From contig CAWJJU010000002.1 in assembly GCA_963843315.1 (NCBI GenBank), forward strand, positions 248,001 through 312,000: DNA of 64,000 nucleotides. The letters are read 5' to 3'. The position numbers and the translations under genes were made by a program. Source of the stretch: JAWVFM01 sp963843315. GTDB taxonomy: Bacteria; Actinomycetota; Thermoleophilia; Solirubrobacterales; 70-9. Each line of letters opens with the position of its first letter. The stretch's first letter is position 1. The notes below the pieces were generated by a model. The model did not search any database. It was not told the DNA's origin and saw only the letters and a list, made by a program, of their open reading frames with translations. Below, one piece after another: positions 53,501 to 62,270 of the stretch.

Positions 53501-55968
53501 CAGGGAGCGGCTCCGCACGGATCGACGACCTTGCCGTGCGGCTTCAGGAACTCGGCGATCTGGTGGCGCACCTCTGGCGACGACCTGATCACCGTGTCGT
53601 GCGGGTCGACGCCGTAGGAGTCGTCGGGCGCCGTGTTGGTGATGGGCGCCGAGTCGGTGCCGAGCGTGCCGCCGCTTCGCTTCGGCCCGATGTCCCACAC
53701 GAAGTACGCGTTCCCGTTGGCCGCCGAGCCGGAGAGGTCGCCCAGCGTCGGCAGGTCGGCGAAGAAGTTCGCGTAGGGAGCGCGGCCCGGGTCGAGCGCC
53801 GGCTGGCGCAGCGGCGCGCCGATCGTCCGCGCCTCGACCTCGGTCGTCACGTTCGAGACCTGGTGGTCGCCATAGGCCATGTCGATCAGCACGTGGTGCG
53901 CGGGGGTCTTCGGCAGCGGGTCGGAGGTCATGTGGTTGGCGTAGCCGTCGGGCTCGCCCCGGTCCCACTCCATTTGGATCATCGACAGGATCAGCGGCCG
54001 GATCGTCTCGTCCGGGTAGGACGGGTAGAGGATGAGCGAGTAGTCGCCGAAGTCCACGCTTCGCGTGAGCAGCGTCGAGTAGTTCATCCCCGGCACGTAC
54101 AGCGCGGTGCGCGTGACGTCGGGGTCGATCGCCGTCAGCGCGCCGCCGGCGATGCCGCCCTGGCTGTTGCCGTAGTAGTAGACGCCCTGCGTCGTGTCGA
54201 TCGTCGAGTTGCCGCCGAACTTGAAGGCAGGATCGTCGGGCAATCCGCCGGGCTTGCCGAGCAGCCGGTCGAGGTAGATCCAGTCGACGAAGCCCTGCTG
54301 CAGCCTGTCGGGCAGCGCGTTGAACTTGGACAGGTCCGCGAGCGCCGGCACCGCCTCGGTGTAGATGTCCTCCTCCGCCATGCCGATGAAGTCCGCGCCG
54401 CAGGTGATGAGGCCCTCGTCGGTGCCCAGCTGGCGCACGTTTGCCGTGTGGACCTCGCTCGCGTCGCCGAACAGGCCGTGGCCGTACATCGTCGGCCGGT
54501 AGGAATGGTCGACCACCCAGTCGCCCGCCCCCGCGTTCTGCTCGTGCACGGCGGACATCGGGATGTTGCACGTGAAGTTCGCCGTGTAGGTGTTGCCCGG
54601 CATCTGCTTCGGCAGGCCGTTCTTGCCGAGGTTGAACGCCGAGCCGGAGGGGCACCCCGCCTGGTCGAGGTAGCAGGGCACCTGGAACGTGCCGGTGACC
54701 TCGCGTACGTTCTCCGTCGCGTGGCTGCCCGTGAGCGCTTCGTGCCCGGCGCTCGGGCTCGGCTCGTCGACCGTCTGGACGTCGGTGATCGTGTAACTGG
54801 GCGACTGACCCTGCATCACGCCGTCGCCCGGCTTGGTGTCACCGAGCTGGGCGAGCGCGTCGTTGCGGATGTGCAGCATCCGTCCGGCGATGTTGTCCTC
54901 GCTTGCGACGGTGAAGTCCCAGGCCCCGTACAGGTTGCCCCTCGGGATCTTCGCCTTCCCGAGGGTCTTGAAGATGCCCTCGAAATGCGCGCGACGCGAC
55001 TCGATCGCCTTCACCCCGGTCTTGACCTTGTCGCGGTAGAGCGCGAAGCCCGGAGGCGCATCGATGGTGTTGCCGCTCGCATCCTTCAGGTCGCGCAGGG
55101 CGACGATGTAGCGGTGGCCCTCCTTGAGGTTCTTGCCGACGCGGATGATGAAGTCCGTGGTGTCGGGGCTCGTGGCGTTGGAGTCGATCTCCGACCAGAT
55201 CAGCTGGCGCTTGCCCGTCTTCGCGTCGATCAGGACGACGGGCTGCTTGCGGGCGAACGACGCATCCAGGTTCGTCACCGGGACGGCGCCGGTCTCATCG
55301 AAGGCGGCTTGGCTGTCCAGACCGGGGATGCGGGTGACGATGCTGACGCCGGGGCTGAAGCCGTCGCTGCGGTTGAGCTCGGTCGGGTCGATGTGCACGT
55401 CGGAGGCATTGGTCGGCGTCGACTTGGGGCTCAGGTGGACCCGGCGGCCTGTGTCCATCTTCTTGTCGGCGACCGTGAAATGGTCGCTGGGCCAAGGAAA
55501 GAGGCAGTTCGTCTCGGGCGCCGCGATGGTCTCGCAGCGCTTGGCCTTCGCCAGCGTGGCGCATTGCGCGACGGTCTGATGGACCTTGCCCGAGCCGCGG
55601 ACGGTCCCCAGAGAGTGGGAGCGTGCGGTTGCCGAGAGCTTTGGAACCGCACATGCCTCGAGGGCCTCGCGGCCCTTGCGACCGAGCTTCATGTTCACCG
55701 ACGTGGATCCCTTGCCCAGCTTGACCGAACGGTCCCGGCCCATCTTCGAGCCGCCCCTGCGCGCATCGGCGAGGGAGAGCTTCACACGCACGTGCGAGCT
55801 CGCGTGGGCCTTGACGACCACCTTGCCGGAGTCGAGCAGGTCCGTGTCGGTGCCGCCCGCGACCGACAGCGAAACGTGCGGGCCCGCCGCCGCGGCCAGA
55901 CTGGCCCACGACAACAGGAGCACCACCGCTCCGGTAGCTCCACCCGCCAGGCGCCCGCTCAGCCTCAT
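53470..55968 (-). CDS. large secreted hydrolase-like protein with GxSxG motif
   Basis: 832 aa. The ATG (MRLSGRLAGG) is preceded by GGAGAGGAGAGG; a signal peptide ends SLAAAAGPH. The first 130 residues are a Lys-rich beta domain with the repeated SLSVAGGTDTD pattern. The rest is a long single-chain region with conserved-looking NCLFPWPSDHFTV and TMYGHGLFGDASEV, and a lipase-like elbow VYYYGNSQGGIAGGAL (G-x-S-x-G) at about residue 600 followed by DPDVTRTALYVPGMNYSTLL. It is probably an extracellular esterase. I do not recognise a named family. Confidence 0.7.
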   Translation of the reverse strand: MRLSGRLAGGATGAVVLLLSWASLAAAAGPHVSLSVAGGTDTDLLDSGKVVVKAHASSHVRVKLSLADARRGGSKMGRDRSVKLGKGSTSVNMKLGRKGREALEACAVPKLSATARSHSLGTVRGSGKVHQTVAQCATLAKAKRCETIAAPETNCLFPWPSDHFTVADKKMDTGRRVHLSPKSTPTNASDVHIDPTELNRSDGFSPGVSIVTRIPGLDSQAAFDETGAVPVTNLDASFARKQPVVLIDAKTGKRQLIWSEIDSNATSPDTTDFIIRVGKNLKEGHRYIVALRDLKDASGNTIDAPPGFALYRDKVKTGVKAIESRRAHFEGIFKTLGKAKIPRGNLYGAWDFTVASEDNIAGRMLHIRNDALAQLGDTKPGDGVMQGQSPSYTITDVQTVDEPSPSAGHEALTGSHATENVREVTGTFQVPCYLDQAGCPSGSAFNLGKNGLPKQMPGNTYTANFTCNIPMSAVHEQNAGAGDWVVDHSYRPTMYGHGLFGDASEVHTANVRQLGTDEGLITCGADFIGMAEEDIYTEAVPALADLSKFNALPDRLQQGFVDWIYLDRLLGKPGGLPDDPAFKFGGNSTIDTTQGVYYYGNSQGGIAGGALTAIDPDVTRTALYVPGMNYSTLLTRSVDFGDYSLILYPSYPDETIRPLILSMIQMEWDRGEPDGYANHMTSDPLPKTPAHHVLIDMAYGDHQVSNVTTEVEARTIGAPLRQPALDPGRAPYANFFADLPTLGDLSGSAANGNAYFVWDIGPKRSGGTLGTDSAPITNTAPDDSYGVDPHDTVIRSSPEVRHQIAEFLKPHGKVVDPCGAAPCYAAGWAGPP

Positions 55969-56048
55969 CGCCTCTCCTCTCCAGTCAATGCCGGCCCGGT
56001 CCATGGGCCTTCACGGCAACCTATCACCGTCACAGCGATACTCGGGCG

Positions 56049-56822
56049 ATGACCCGGCTCATCACCATCCCGATCAGCCACTACTGCGAGAAGGCCCGCT
56101 GGGCCCTCGATCGCGCCGGCGTGCCCTATCGAGAGGAACGCCACGTACAGGGAATCCACATGCTCGCCTCGCGGCGGGCCGGCGGGAAGGGAACGGTTCC
56201 GGTGCTGGTGACCCCGCAGGGCGCGATCGCCGAGTCGGAGGAAATCCTGGCCTGGGCGGACCGTGGCATGCCCGAGGTCTCCCGGCTGTTTCCGGCGGGC
56301 CCGGAGCTGCGCGCCGGTGTGGAGTCAGTCTCGCGGCGCTTCGACGCGGAGCTCGGCCCTCGCGGGCGCCGCCTCATGTACCTGCACATGCTCGCGATCC
56401 CGGAGCTCGCCCTGCCCTACAACAACGCCGGGGTGCCGGCGTGGGAGGCCGTGACGATTCGCGCCGGCTGGCCGCTCGCCAAGGCGTTCGTCTCCCGCAA
56501 GCTCGGCGTCCGCCCGAGCGTGGAGGCGCAGGACGAGGCGGCGGTGTGGCGCGAGCTCGACTTCGCGGCGGGGCTCCTGGCCGATGGGCGCCCCTTCCTC
56601 TGCGGCGAGCGGTTCACGGCGGCGGACCTGACCTTCGCCTCCCTCGCCGCCAGCGTGACGTTCCCTCCCGGCTACGGCGTGCCGCTGCCCGACCCAAATG
56701 GCCTGCCCGCGGCGACCGCTTCGCTGGTGCGCCGTGCGCGCGAGCACCCGGCCGGCAACTACGCGATGCGCCTCTTCGCCGAGCGCCGTGGCGAGCGAGT
56801 GGCCGTCAGTTCCGGGGATTGA
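56049..56822 (+). CDS. glutathione S-transferase family protein
   Basis: 257 aa. The thioredoxin-fold N-terminal domain has PISHYCEKARWALDRAGVPYREE (catalytic-type Cys), KGTVPVLVTPQGAIAESEEILAWADRG (cis-Pro and Glu-Ser glutathione contact). The helical C-terminal domain contains RPFLCGERFTAADLTFASLAAS (N-cap/hydrophobic staple). Actinobacteria rarely make glutathione, so mycothiol or another thiol may be used, or the protein may be a thiol-independent relative. Unlinked to the neighbours, apart from the tiny peptide downstream. Confidence 0.87.
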   Translation: MTRLITIPISHYCEKARWALDRAGVPYREERHVQGIHMLASRRAGGKGTVPVLVTPQGAIAESEEILAWADRGMPEVSRLFPAGPELRAGVESVSRRFDAELGPRGRRLMYLHMLAIPELALPYNNAGVPAWEAVTIRAGWPLAKAFVSRKLGVRPSVEAQDEAAVWRELDFAAGLLADGRPFLCGERFTAADLTFASLAASVTFPPGYGVPLPDPNGLPAATASLVRRAREHPAGNYAMRLFAERRGERVAVSSGD

Positions 56823-56878
56823 GGGGCGGAACTGGCGGGTAGATCGGCGGGGATCCCACCAGCAGAAAGGAGGTTGCG

Positions 56879-56953
56879 ATGGGCATAGTGACGATTCTGA
56901 TCATCATCATCCTCGTCCTTCTCGCCATTTTCCTGGCAAGGCGGGTCCTCTAG
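56879..56953 (+). CDS. 24-residue membrane peptide with consensus ribosome site
   Basis: The peptide is MGIVTILIIIILVLLAIFLARRVL, a single hydrophobic helix ending in two arginines, so it should insert with its C-terminus inside. It is preceded by AAAGGAGGT, the strongest Shine-Dalgarno match in the window, with 4 nt to the ATG. It follows the GST gene by 56 bp and is convergent with the kinase fusion, 22 bp beyond. Too short for standard gene finders. Its function is unknown; small hydrophobic peptides of this sort may modulate a membrane partner or be toxin-like. Confidence 0.6.
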   Translation: MGIVTILIIIILVLLAIFLARRVL

Positions 56954-56974
56954 GAAGGCCCGCAAGGGAGGTTC

Positions 56975-58967
56975 TCACCCGCGCTGGTTCCGGTTCCATT
57001 CGACCCAGCCTGCGCCTCTGCGGCCGTCCGCGTTCTGGACACGGCACATGGCGCGCGGAAAGTGCGACACGCGCCCGTCGGGAGCGGTCAGCAGGATCGC
57101 CCCGAACGCCAACGGCTCGACCTGCAGGTCGAGGTCGCCCGGGCTCGCCTCGATGCGCGCCCGGGCGATCAGCCCGTTCCCCGCGAGCTCCTCGGTCGCG
57201 GTCACCGACGAGATCTCGCTCAGCTCCTCGCCGCGCTGGAGGTAGCCGACGCCGTAGCCCGGCATCTGGGGCACGCCGACGGCGTGCGTGTGGGTTCCGT
57301 CGTCGAGGTGCAGGGCACTCCACATCCAGTCCACCGCCCACCAGTCGCGTGCGCCCCACGAATGGTCGCGCTGGCCGGGCCCTGAGAGGGCGAGCTCCTC
57401 GCTTCCGACCCGCACGGTCCCCGCTACCCGGCACGGAATCTCGTAGCGGGTGGACTGGCGCCAGGCGTACGGGATTCCGTCGGCGTCCCACACCAGGTCG
57501 AGCTCGAGCTCAACGGGATCGCCGGCCTCGCCGCGCAGGGGCGCCGACTCGTCGGCATGCGCTTGCGCGGTCCCCCTGACGGTCACTCTCCAGCGCGTCA
57601 ACGGCTCCTCGCAATGTTGCTCGGCATGAAGTCCCGGGGCGTCCACGATCTGTGCGTCGTCGTCCATTGCCGGCAGCGGCGCGCTCGCGTCGACGAGCAT
57701 CACCGAGGGCCTGCCGGGGCCGCAGACGCACGCCGTATACAGGCAGCTCTCCTGATTCGGCACCCGGCCCAGGCGCACGTAGACGCCGACGTCCCCGGAG
57801 TCGCTGACCGCGTCGAAGTACCAGCTCTCGTTCCAAAGCGGCTCGGGCCCGGGCTCGTGACGACCCTCGTCGGCGGGGTCGGGAACCAGGGGCGCCGGCG
57901 CCTCCAGCGTCGGCTCCGGCAGGAGGTCGAGCGCGTCGTTGTCGAGGATCTGCTGCGCGTTACGCGCCAGCCAGGTCATGAACATGTCGTCGCCGCGGGC
58001 GGTCCGCACCACCACCATCGACGCGGCGACCGTCATCAGGATCCCGTGGAAGCTCGAGCGGCGGTACTCCTCCCACACGTGCTCGATGGAGAGGCCCTTG
58101 ACTCCCTGCTCGACGAGCGCGGAGTGGTAGCCCTCGACGAGTCCCTCCTCGAACAGCCTGCGGTCCTCGATCCGCAGGCCGCCGGCGAGAAAGTACGAGG
58201 CGTCGAGGATCGCCGGGCCCCAGGAGACCGTCTGCCAGTCGACCACGTGGCAGGTGCCGTCGCCGAAGAGCAGGTTGTCCAGCCGGTAGTCGCCGTGCAC
58301 CAGGCCGAGCGGTGGGCGGACGTCGGCCGCCCAGGCGTCGATGCACGGCACGAAGCGCTCGCACACCTCGGCGTGCTCGGGCTCGATGCGGTCGCGATAG
58401 CGCTCGAGGAAGGCCGGCAAGAGCTGGGTGAGCAGGGGCTGGGTCAGCGGGTTGGGCTGGTTCAGCCAGTCGGCGGATCCCAGCGCCAGGTCGCCCATGA
58501 CCGGAGCCTGCAGGCGGGCGAGCTCGCGAAGGGCGACCCGGGCCTCGTCGACGGAGCAGCCCGCGATCTGGTCGCCCACGCGGGCGCCGGCGATGTCCTC
58601 GAGCACCAGGGTGAACCAGCCCTCGGCCGGGTCGTACTCGGCCAGATGGCACTCCGGAAGGGGGCCGCGGATGCGGTCGGCGAGGTTGCGGTAGAAGGCG
58701 ATCTCGCGCAGGTAGGCGCCCATCCCGACGCCCGTGGCGCGGCTCGTGTCGTCGTCGGAGGCGAGCTTCACCACCACGCTCTCGCTCGGCGCCCGCGGAG
58801 TCCGCGAAGCGCACGCGGTGGCTCTGGCTCATCTGGCCGGTGCCGATCCGCTCGGTCGAGCCGACCGTCAGGCCCTCCCGGCCCAGCACCTGGGACAGCC
58901 AGGCGTCGCTGATCTGCCCCGGGCCCCTGATGATGGGAGAGCCGCTCACCCCGGCAGCATCTCCCAT
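56975..58967 (-). CDS. phosphotransferase (APH-like) fused to lipocalin-type domain (one-base frameshift)
   Basis: About 663 aa if an extra base near 58787 is ignored. The short first frame carries IIRGPGQISDAWLSQVLGREGLTVGSTERIG and RVRFADSAGA; the second continues VVVKLASDDDTSRATGVGMG. Kinase motifs are LGLVHGDYRLDNLLFGDG and HVVDWQTVSWGPAILDASYFLAGG (metal Asp). The C-terminal ~270 residues are beta-rich and resemble the AttH/CrtC lipocalin-type fold (LSGPGQRDHSWGARDWW, HTHAVGVPQMPGYGVGYLQRG). Similar kinase-lipocalin proteins occur in actinobacterial lipid or steroid clusters (inference). Substrate unknown. Confidence 0.72.
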
Positions 58968-58981
58968 CGGGGCCTCTCGCG

Positions 58982-59359
58982 TCAGGCTCGCGGCTCGATC
59001 TGCTGCAGCGACCAGCCGTTGCCGTCGGGGTCGCTGAAGTGGGCGAACGATCCCCAGGGGAACGTCTCGATCTCGCTCACCTCGACGCCGCTTCTCACCA
59101 GCTCATCGCGCGCCGCGGCGAGGTCCGGGACCACCATCTGCAGGCCCTTCATCGATCCCGGCTCCATGTCGGTGAGCCCCCGGCCGACGGCGATCGAGCA
59201 CGCCGAGCCCTGCGGGGTGAGCTGCACGAACCGGATCTCATCGCTCACCGAATGGTCGTGATCGGGGCTGAAACCCGCTTGCTCCACGTAGAAGGCCTTC
59301 GCCCTGTCGACTTCGCTGACCGGCACGACCACCAGCTCCAACCTCATCTCGCTCATCAC
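58982..59359 (-). CDS. VOC (glyoxalase/bleomycin-resistance) family protein
   Basis: 125 aa. Two beta-alpha-beta-beta-beta repeats are seen: RLELVVVPVSEVDRAKAFYVEQAGFSPDHD and MVVPDLAAARDELVRSGVEVSEIETFPWGSFAHFSDPDGNGWSLQQI. The C-terminal GNGWSLQQ with the preceding DPDG is the VOC family ending. The metal-site His/Glu residues are only partly in place, so a ligand-binding or dioxygenase-like role is possible. It is divergent from the MarR gene with a palindromic operator between, so MarR probably controls it. Confidence 0.85.
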   Translation of the reverse strand: MMSEMRLELVVVPVSEVDRAKAFYVEQAGFSPDHDHSVSDEIRFVQLTPQGSACSIAVGRGLTDMEPGSMKGLQMVVPDLAAARDELVRSGVEVSEIETFPWGSFAHFSDPDGNGWSLQQIEPRA

Positions 59360-59404
59360 GCTCTCCTCTCACGTTCACCGTGGGATAGACTTCTTACTTG
59401 CAGA

Positions 59405-59420
59405 GTAGTTTAGCAACTAA
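59405..59420. promoter_or_regulatory. probable MarR operator in divergent promoter region
   Basis: GTAGTTTAGCAACTAA: inverted arms TAGTT and AACTA around TAGC, close to the TAGTTGCTAAACTA-type sites bound by MarR proteins. It lies 10 bp before the MarR start and 46 bp from the divergent VOC start, where it could repress both. Confidence 0.55.
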
Positions 59421-59429
59421 GACGTTTAG

Positions 59430-59900
59430 ATGCCAAGAGACAGCAAGCGAAAGAAGATCGGCGAGCTGATCGCCGCGTTCAGGGCCAACGGCAATCAGGA
59501 CGCCGCCTTCGACGCGATTGCCGCTCGCAGGCTGGGGGTCAGCCCCACCGACCTGCACTGCCTCAACATCATCCAGGCGCGGGGCGGCGTGACCGCCGGG
59601 GAGCTGGCCTCGGCCTCAGGGCTCACCACGGGCGCCGTCACGGGGGTCATCGACCGCCTGGAGCGGGTGGGCTACGCGCGGCGCGCGCGCGACGGCGAGG
59701 ACCGGCGGCGGGTCAACGTGGAGGTGACCGATCGGTTCCTCGACGAGGCGAGCGGGATATGGGGCCCGGTTGCCGCGGAATGGCAGGCCGGCATCGGCAG
59801 GCGGTTCAGCGCGGCGGAGCTGGATGTCGCAATCAGGTTGTTGCGCGACACCGAGGCCATCGGCGCGCGCCATCTGAAGCGGCTCGAGGACGGGGCCTGA
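59430..59900 (+). CDS. MarR family transcriptional regulator
   Basis: 156 aa. The winged helix-turn-helix reads LHCLNIIQARGGVTAGELASASGLTTGAVTGVIDRLERVGYARRARDGEDRRRVNVEV, with recognition helix TTGAVTGVIDRLE and wing RARDGEDRRRV. N- and C-terminal dimer helices flank it. It likely binds the palindrome at 59405-59420 and represses its own gene and the divergent VOC gene, released by a phenolic or other small ligand. The reductase gene starts 11 bp downstream and is probably in the same operon. Confidence 0.92.
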   Translation: MPRDSKRKKIGELIAAFRANGNQDAAFDAIAARRLGVSPTDLHCLNIIQARGGVTAGELASASGLTTGAVTGVIDRLERVGYARRARDGEDRRRVNVEVTDRFLDEASGIWGPVAAEWQAGIGRRFSAAELDVAIRLLRDTEAIGARHLKRLEDGA

Positions 59901-59910
59901 TCGGCAGATC

Positions 59911-61182
59911 GTGGCGGCATATGCTGCCGCCGTGGCCGCTGCGAAGGATCTCGACGTCGTCGTGCTCGGCGCGACCGGGGTGACGGGCCGCCAGGTCGCC
60001 GCCTACCTCGTCCACCGGGCGCCGGCGCTCGAGCGCAGTTGGGCCGCCGCGGCGCGCGATCCCCACAGGGCCGAGCAGGTCCTCGGCGAGATCGGCGCCG
60101 AGGCGCCGGAGACCATCGCGGCCGACGTCAGCGACCCCGAGTCGCTGCGCGCGATGGCCGCGCGGGCGCGGGTGGTGCTGAACCTCGTGGGCCCCTACAC
60201 CCGCTACGGCAGGCCGGTGATCGAGGCGTGTGTTGCCGAAGGCGCGAGCTACCTGGACCTCACGGGGGAGATCCCGTTCGCGCGGGACGTGATCGACCAG
60301 TTCGACGCGCGCGCCTCCGAGGCCGGGGTCAAGGTCGCCCAGGTCTCCGGATTCGAGGCCCTGCCGCCGGACCTGGCCGTGCTGCTCGCCGCCGAGGCCG
60401 CCCGCGAGCGCTGGGACGAGCCGCTCACCCAAGTCGACCTCGCCGTCACCACGACTCCCCCTCCCGGCCTTCCACGGCCGTCCGACATGATCTCCGGAGG
60501 GACGCTCCAGAGCCTCGCGGCGGCGACGGGCGACCCCAACGCGGCGCGCGTCGTCGACCCGGCCGCGCTCATTCAGGACCCACGCCGAGCCGAGCGGGTG
60601 CGGACCGTCAGCCCCATCCGCGTACGCCCTCGCCGCGGGCGCGACGGCGCGGTGATCGGTCCGATGGCGCCGGCCGCCTTCATCAACCCCGCCGTGATCC
60701 AGCGCACTGCCGCGCTGCTGGGGCTCGAGCCCTTCGCCTACCGCGAGGGCGTCTCGCTCGGGGGCTCGGCCCCCACGCTGGCGCTGCGCTACGGCGTCGC
60801 CGGCGTGCTGGCCGCAAGCCAGGCGGGGGTCGCCGCCATCGCCCGGTCGCGGCCCGCGGTGAGGGAGCGGATGGCCGGCCTGCTCGCCAGGGCGCTTCCG
60901 GGCTCCGGCTTCGGGCCAAAGGGCGAGCGCCTCGAGGGCTGGCGTTGGGGAATGCGGGTGGACGCGACCACGGCCGGCGGCCACGAGCTGGCGGTCGAGG
61001 TCGACGCCGACGGCCACCCCGGGTACCTGGCAACCGCGAACATCCTGGGCGAGGCGGGGCTGATGATCGCCACGTCCGGAGTCACGCCCGAGCGCTCGGG
61101 CTGCCTCACCCCCGCCACCGCGCTCGGCACCGGTGCGCTCGACCGCTTCGAGGCGGCCGGCATGCGCATCGGCCTCGCCTGA
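59911..61182 (+). CDS. saccharopine dehydrogenase-like / trans-acting enoyl reductase family protein
   Basis: 423 aa from GTG; the GTG 21 bp later is also possible. The N-terminal Rossmann fold is LDVVVLGATGVTGRQVAAYLVHRAP (GxTGxxG), followed by VVLNLVGPYTRYGRPVIEACVAEGASYLDLTGE, a signature of saccharopine dehydrogenase-type NADPH proteins, including mycobacterial trans-acting enoyl reductases for lipid synthesis. The C-terminal part contains GYLATANILGEAGLMIA. The substrate is unknown, perhaps an acyl chain or unsaturated ketone. It is co-transcribed with MarR. Confidence 0.82.
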   Translation: MAAYAAAVAAAKDLDVVVLGATGVTGRQVAAYLVHRAPALERSWAAAARDPHRAEQVLGEIGAEAPETIAADVSDPESLRAMAARARVVLNLVGPYTRYGRPVIEACVAEGASYLDLTGEIPFARDVIDQFDARASEAGVKVAQVSGFEALPPDLAVLLAAEAARERWDEPLTQVDLAVTTTPPPGLPRPSDMISGGTLQSLAAATGDPNAARVVDPAALIQDPRRAERVRTVSPIRVRPRRGRDGAVIGPMAPAAFINPAVIQRTAALLGLEPFAYREGVSLGGSAPTLALRYGVAGVLAASQAGVAAIARSRPAVRERMAGLLARALPGSGFGPKGERLEGWRWGMRVDATTAGGHELAVEVDADGHPGYLATANILGEAGLMIATSGVTPERSGCLTPATALGTGALDRFEAAGMRIGLA

Positions 61183-61270
61183 GGGGTCTGACCCCTTTGT
61201 GCCGTAACTGAACCTAAAGGGGTCTGACCCCTTTGTGGCGAGAGTGAAACTAAAGGGGTCTGACCCCTTT
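61183..61270. repeat. 36-bp-period palindromic repeat array (GGGGTCTGACCCC)
   Basis: Three copies of GGGGTCTGACCCC lie at 61183-61195, 61219-61231 and 61255-61267, exactly 36 bp apart. The second and third are within the 19-bp core AAAGGGGTCTGACCCCTTT. The 23-bp spacers are similar to each other (TTTGTGCCGTAACTGAACC- and TTTGTGGCGAGAGTGAAAC-). The array begins at the stop codon of the reductase gene and runs into the last codons of the convergent sulfotransferase. The core recurs widely in bacterial genomes as a dispersed element. Confidence 0.85.
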
Positions 61271-62212
61271 GGTGCCGGTGCTTAGCTCGTAGCCGGCGGC
61301 GAGGAGGGTCTCACCGGCGATCGACTCGTACTCGGCCAGGTCCGCCGGGTCCATGTGCGTCTTCCAGCGCGCGATGCGGTCGGCGCGGGGCGGCTCCGAG
61401 GCGAGCTTGTGGCTCTCCAGCCGCGACTCGGCGGTGATCGTCCCGTGCTTGGTGGGCAGGTCGCGTGCCTTCTCGGCCAGGCGCTCTGCTGCGCGCTCGT
61501 GGTAGTCGATCATCGCGGAGTCCCAGGGAAGCTCGATGAAGTCGGCGACCCGCCGCAGGACCGCCTCCTGATCGGTGATGAGGTCCTCGTAGTGGACCTC
61601 CATGTAGTGGTCGACGTTCGGCGCCTGGCGCCGGGCCTTCTCGATGCGCCGCTTCCACAGCCTGGCCGCGCCCTCCATGGTCTTCGGCCCCCAGTCGCGG
61701 GGCACCACGGACAGGGCCACGTCGCGGCCATCGCGGATCATGTGGATGAAGCGGGCCTCGGGCAGGGCGCGCTGCAGCAGGAGCATGTGGCGCACGTACC
61801 CGGGCGACTTGTCGCCCCAGCGAGGCTTGCCCTGCTTCTCGGCGTAGAGGCGGTAGAAGGCACGGATCGCGTCCGTGCAGTTCAGCGGATCCAGCGAACG
61901 CAAGCGCTCGCGCAGCTCCTCCTCGGAGAGGTGGAAGTCGCCCCAGCGCTCGGCCTCGATCACCATGGTCGCCAGCTCGTCGGCGCCGCGGGCGGAGCGG
62001 GCGCTGGCGTTGATCATGGGTGGCAGGAAATGGGTCTCGCCGGGGATCGCCATGTCGGGATGCGAGTCGAGCATCAGTCGCATCAGCGTGGTGCCCGAGC
62101 GCGTCGCGCCGCAGATGAAGGGCACCGGGAAGTCGGGCCTGCTCACGCCGAGGACGTTGCGGCGAAAGCGGCGGCGCGCGGCGAGCTGGTTCGGAATGTT
62201 GGCGAGCTTCAT
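61250..62212 (-). CDS. sulfotransferase family protein (copy 1)
   Basis: 320 aa. PAPS-binding motifs are FICGATRSGTTLMRLMLDSHP (5'-phosphosulfate loop) and FIHMIRDGRDVALSVVPRDW (3'-phosphate site). The family's conserved WGDKSPGYVRHM and YEDLITDQEAVLRRVADFI are present. It transfers sulfate from PAPS to an alcohol or amine acceptor. The last residues (GTKGVRPL) are encoded by a copy of the GGGGTCTGACCCC palindrome, so a repeat insertion has remade the natural C-terminus. It is the last of three tandem sulfotransferase genes reading leftward. Confidence 0.93.
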   Translation of the reverse strand: MKLANIPNQLAARRRFRRNVLGVSRPDFPVPFICGATRSGTTLMRLMLDSHPDMAIPGETHFLPPMINASARSARGADELATMVIEAERWGDFHLSEEELRERLRSLDPLNCTDAIRAFYRLYAEKQGKPRWGDKSPGYVRHMLLLQRALPEARFIHMIRDGRDVALSVVPRDWGPKTMEGAARLWKRRIEKARRQAPNVDHYMEVHYEDLITDQEAVLRRVADFIELPWDSAMIDYHERAAERLAEKARDLPTKHGTITAESRLESHKLASEPPRADRIARWKTHMDPADLAEYESIAGETLLAAGYELSTGTKGVRPL

Positions 62213-62224
62213 TGACTAACTTGC

Positions 62225-62270
62225 GGACGGCTTCGCCGTCCTTACATGCTGCTTTCGGGGCTAAAGCCCC
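62225..62270. terminator. two hairpins between sulfotransferase genes
   Basis: GGACGGCTTCGCCGTCC (7-bp stem, TTC loop) at 62225-62241 and GGGGCTAAAGCCCC (6-bp stem) at 62257-62270. They lie between the stop of copy 2 and the start of copy 1 and could attenuate transcription. Short palindromes of the same style occur elsewhere in the window. Confidence 0.5.

Noticed and set aside
52822..56052. A 1076-codon plus-strand open frame
   Set aside because: It lies antisense to the large secreted hydrolase, shows the Arg/Val-rich composition of GC-rich shadow frames, and has no domain.
61183..61270. Possible CRISPR array with 36-bp period
   Set aside because: Only three units exist, the conserved part is a 13-bp palindrome, and the spacers resemble each other; no cas genes are near.
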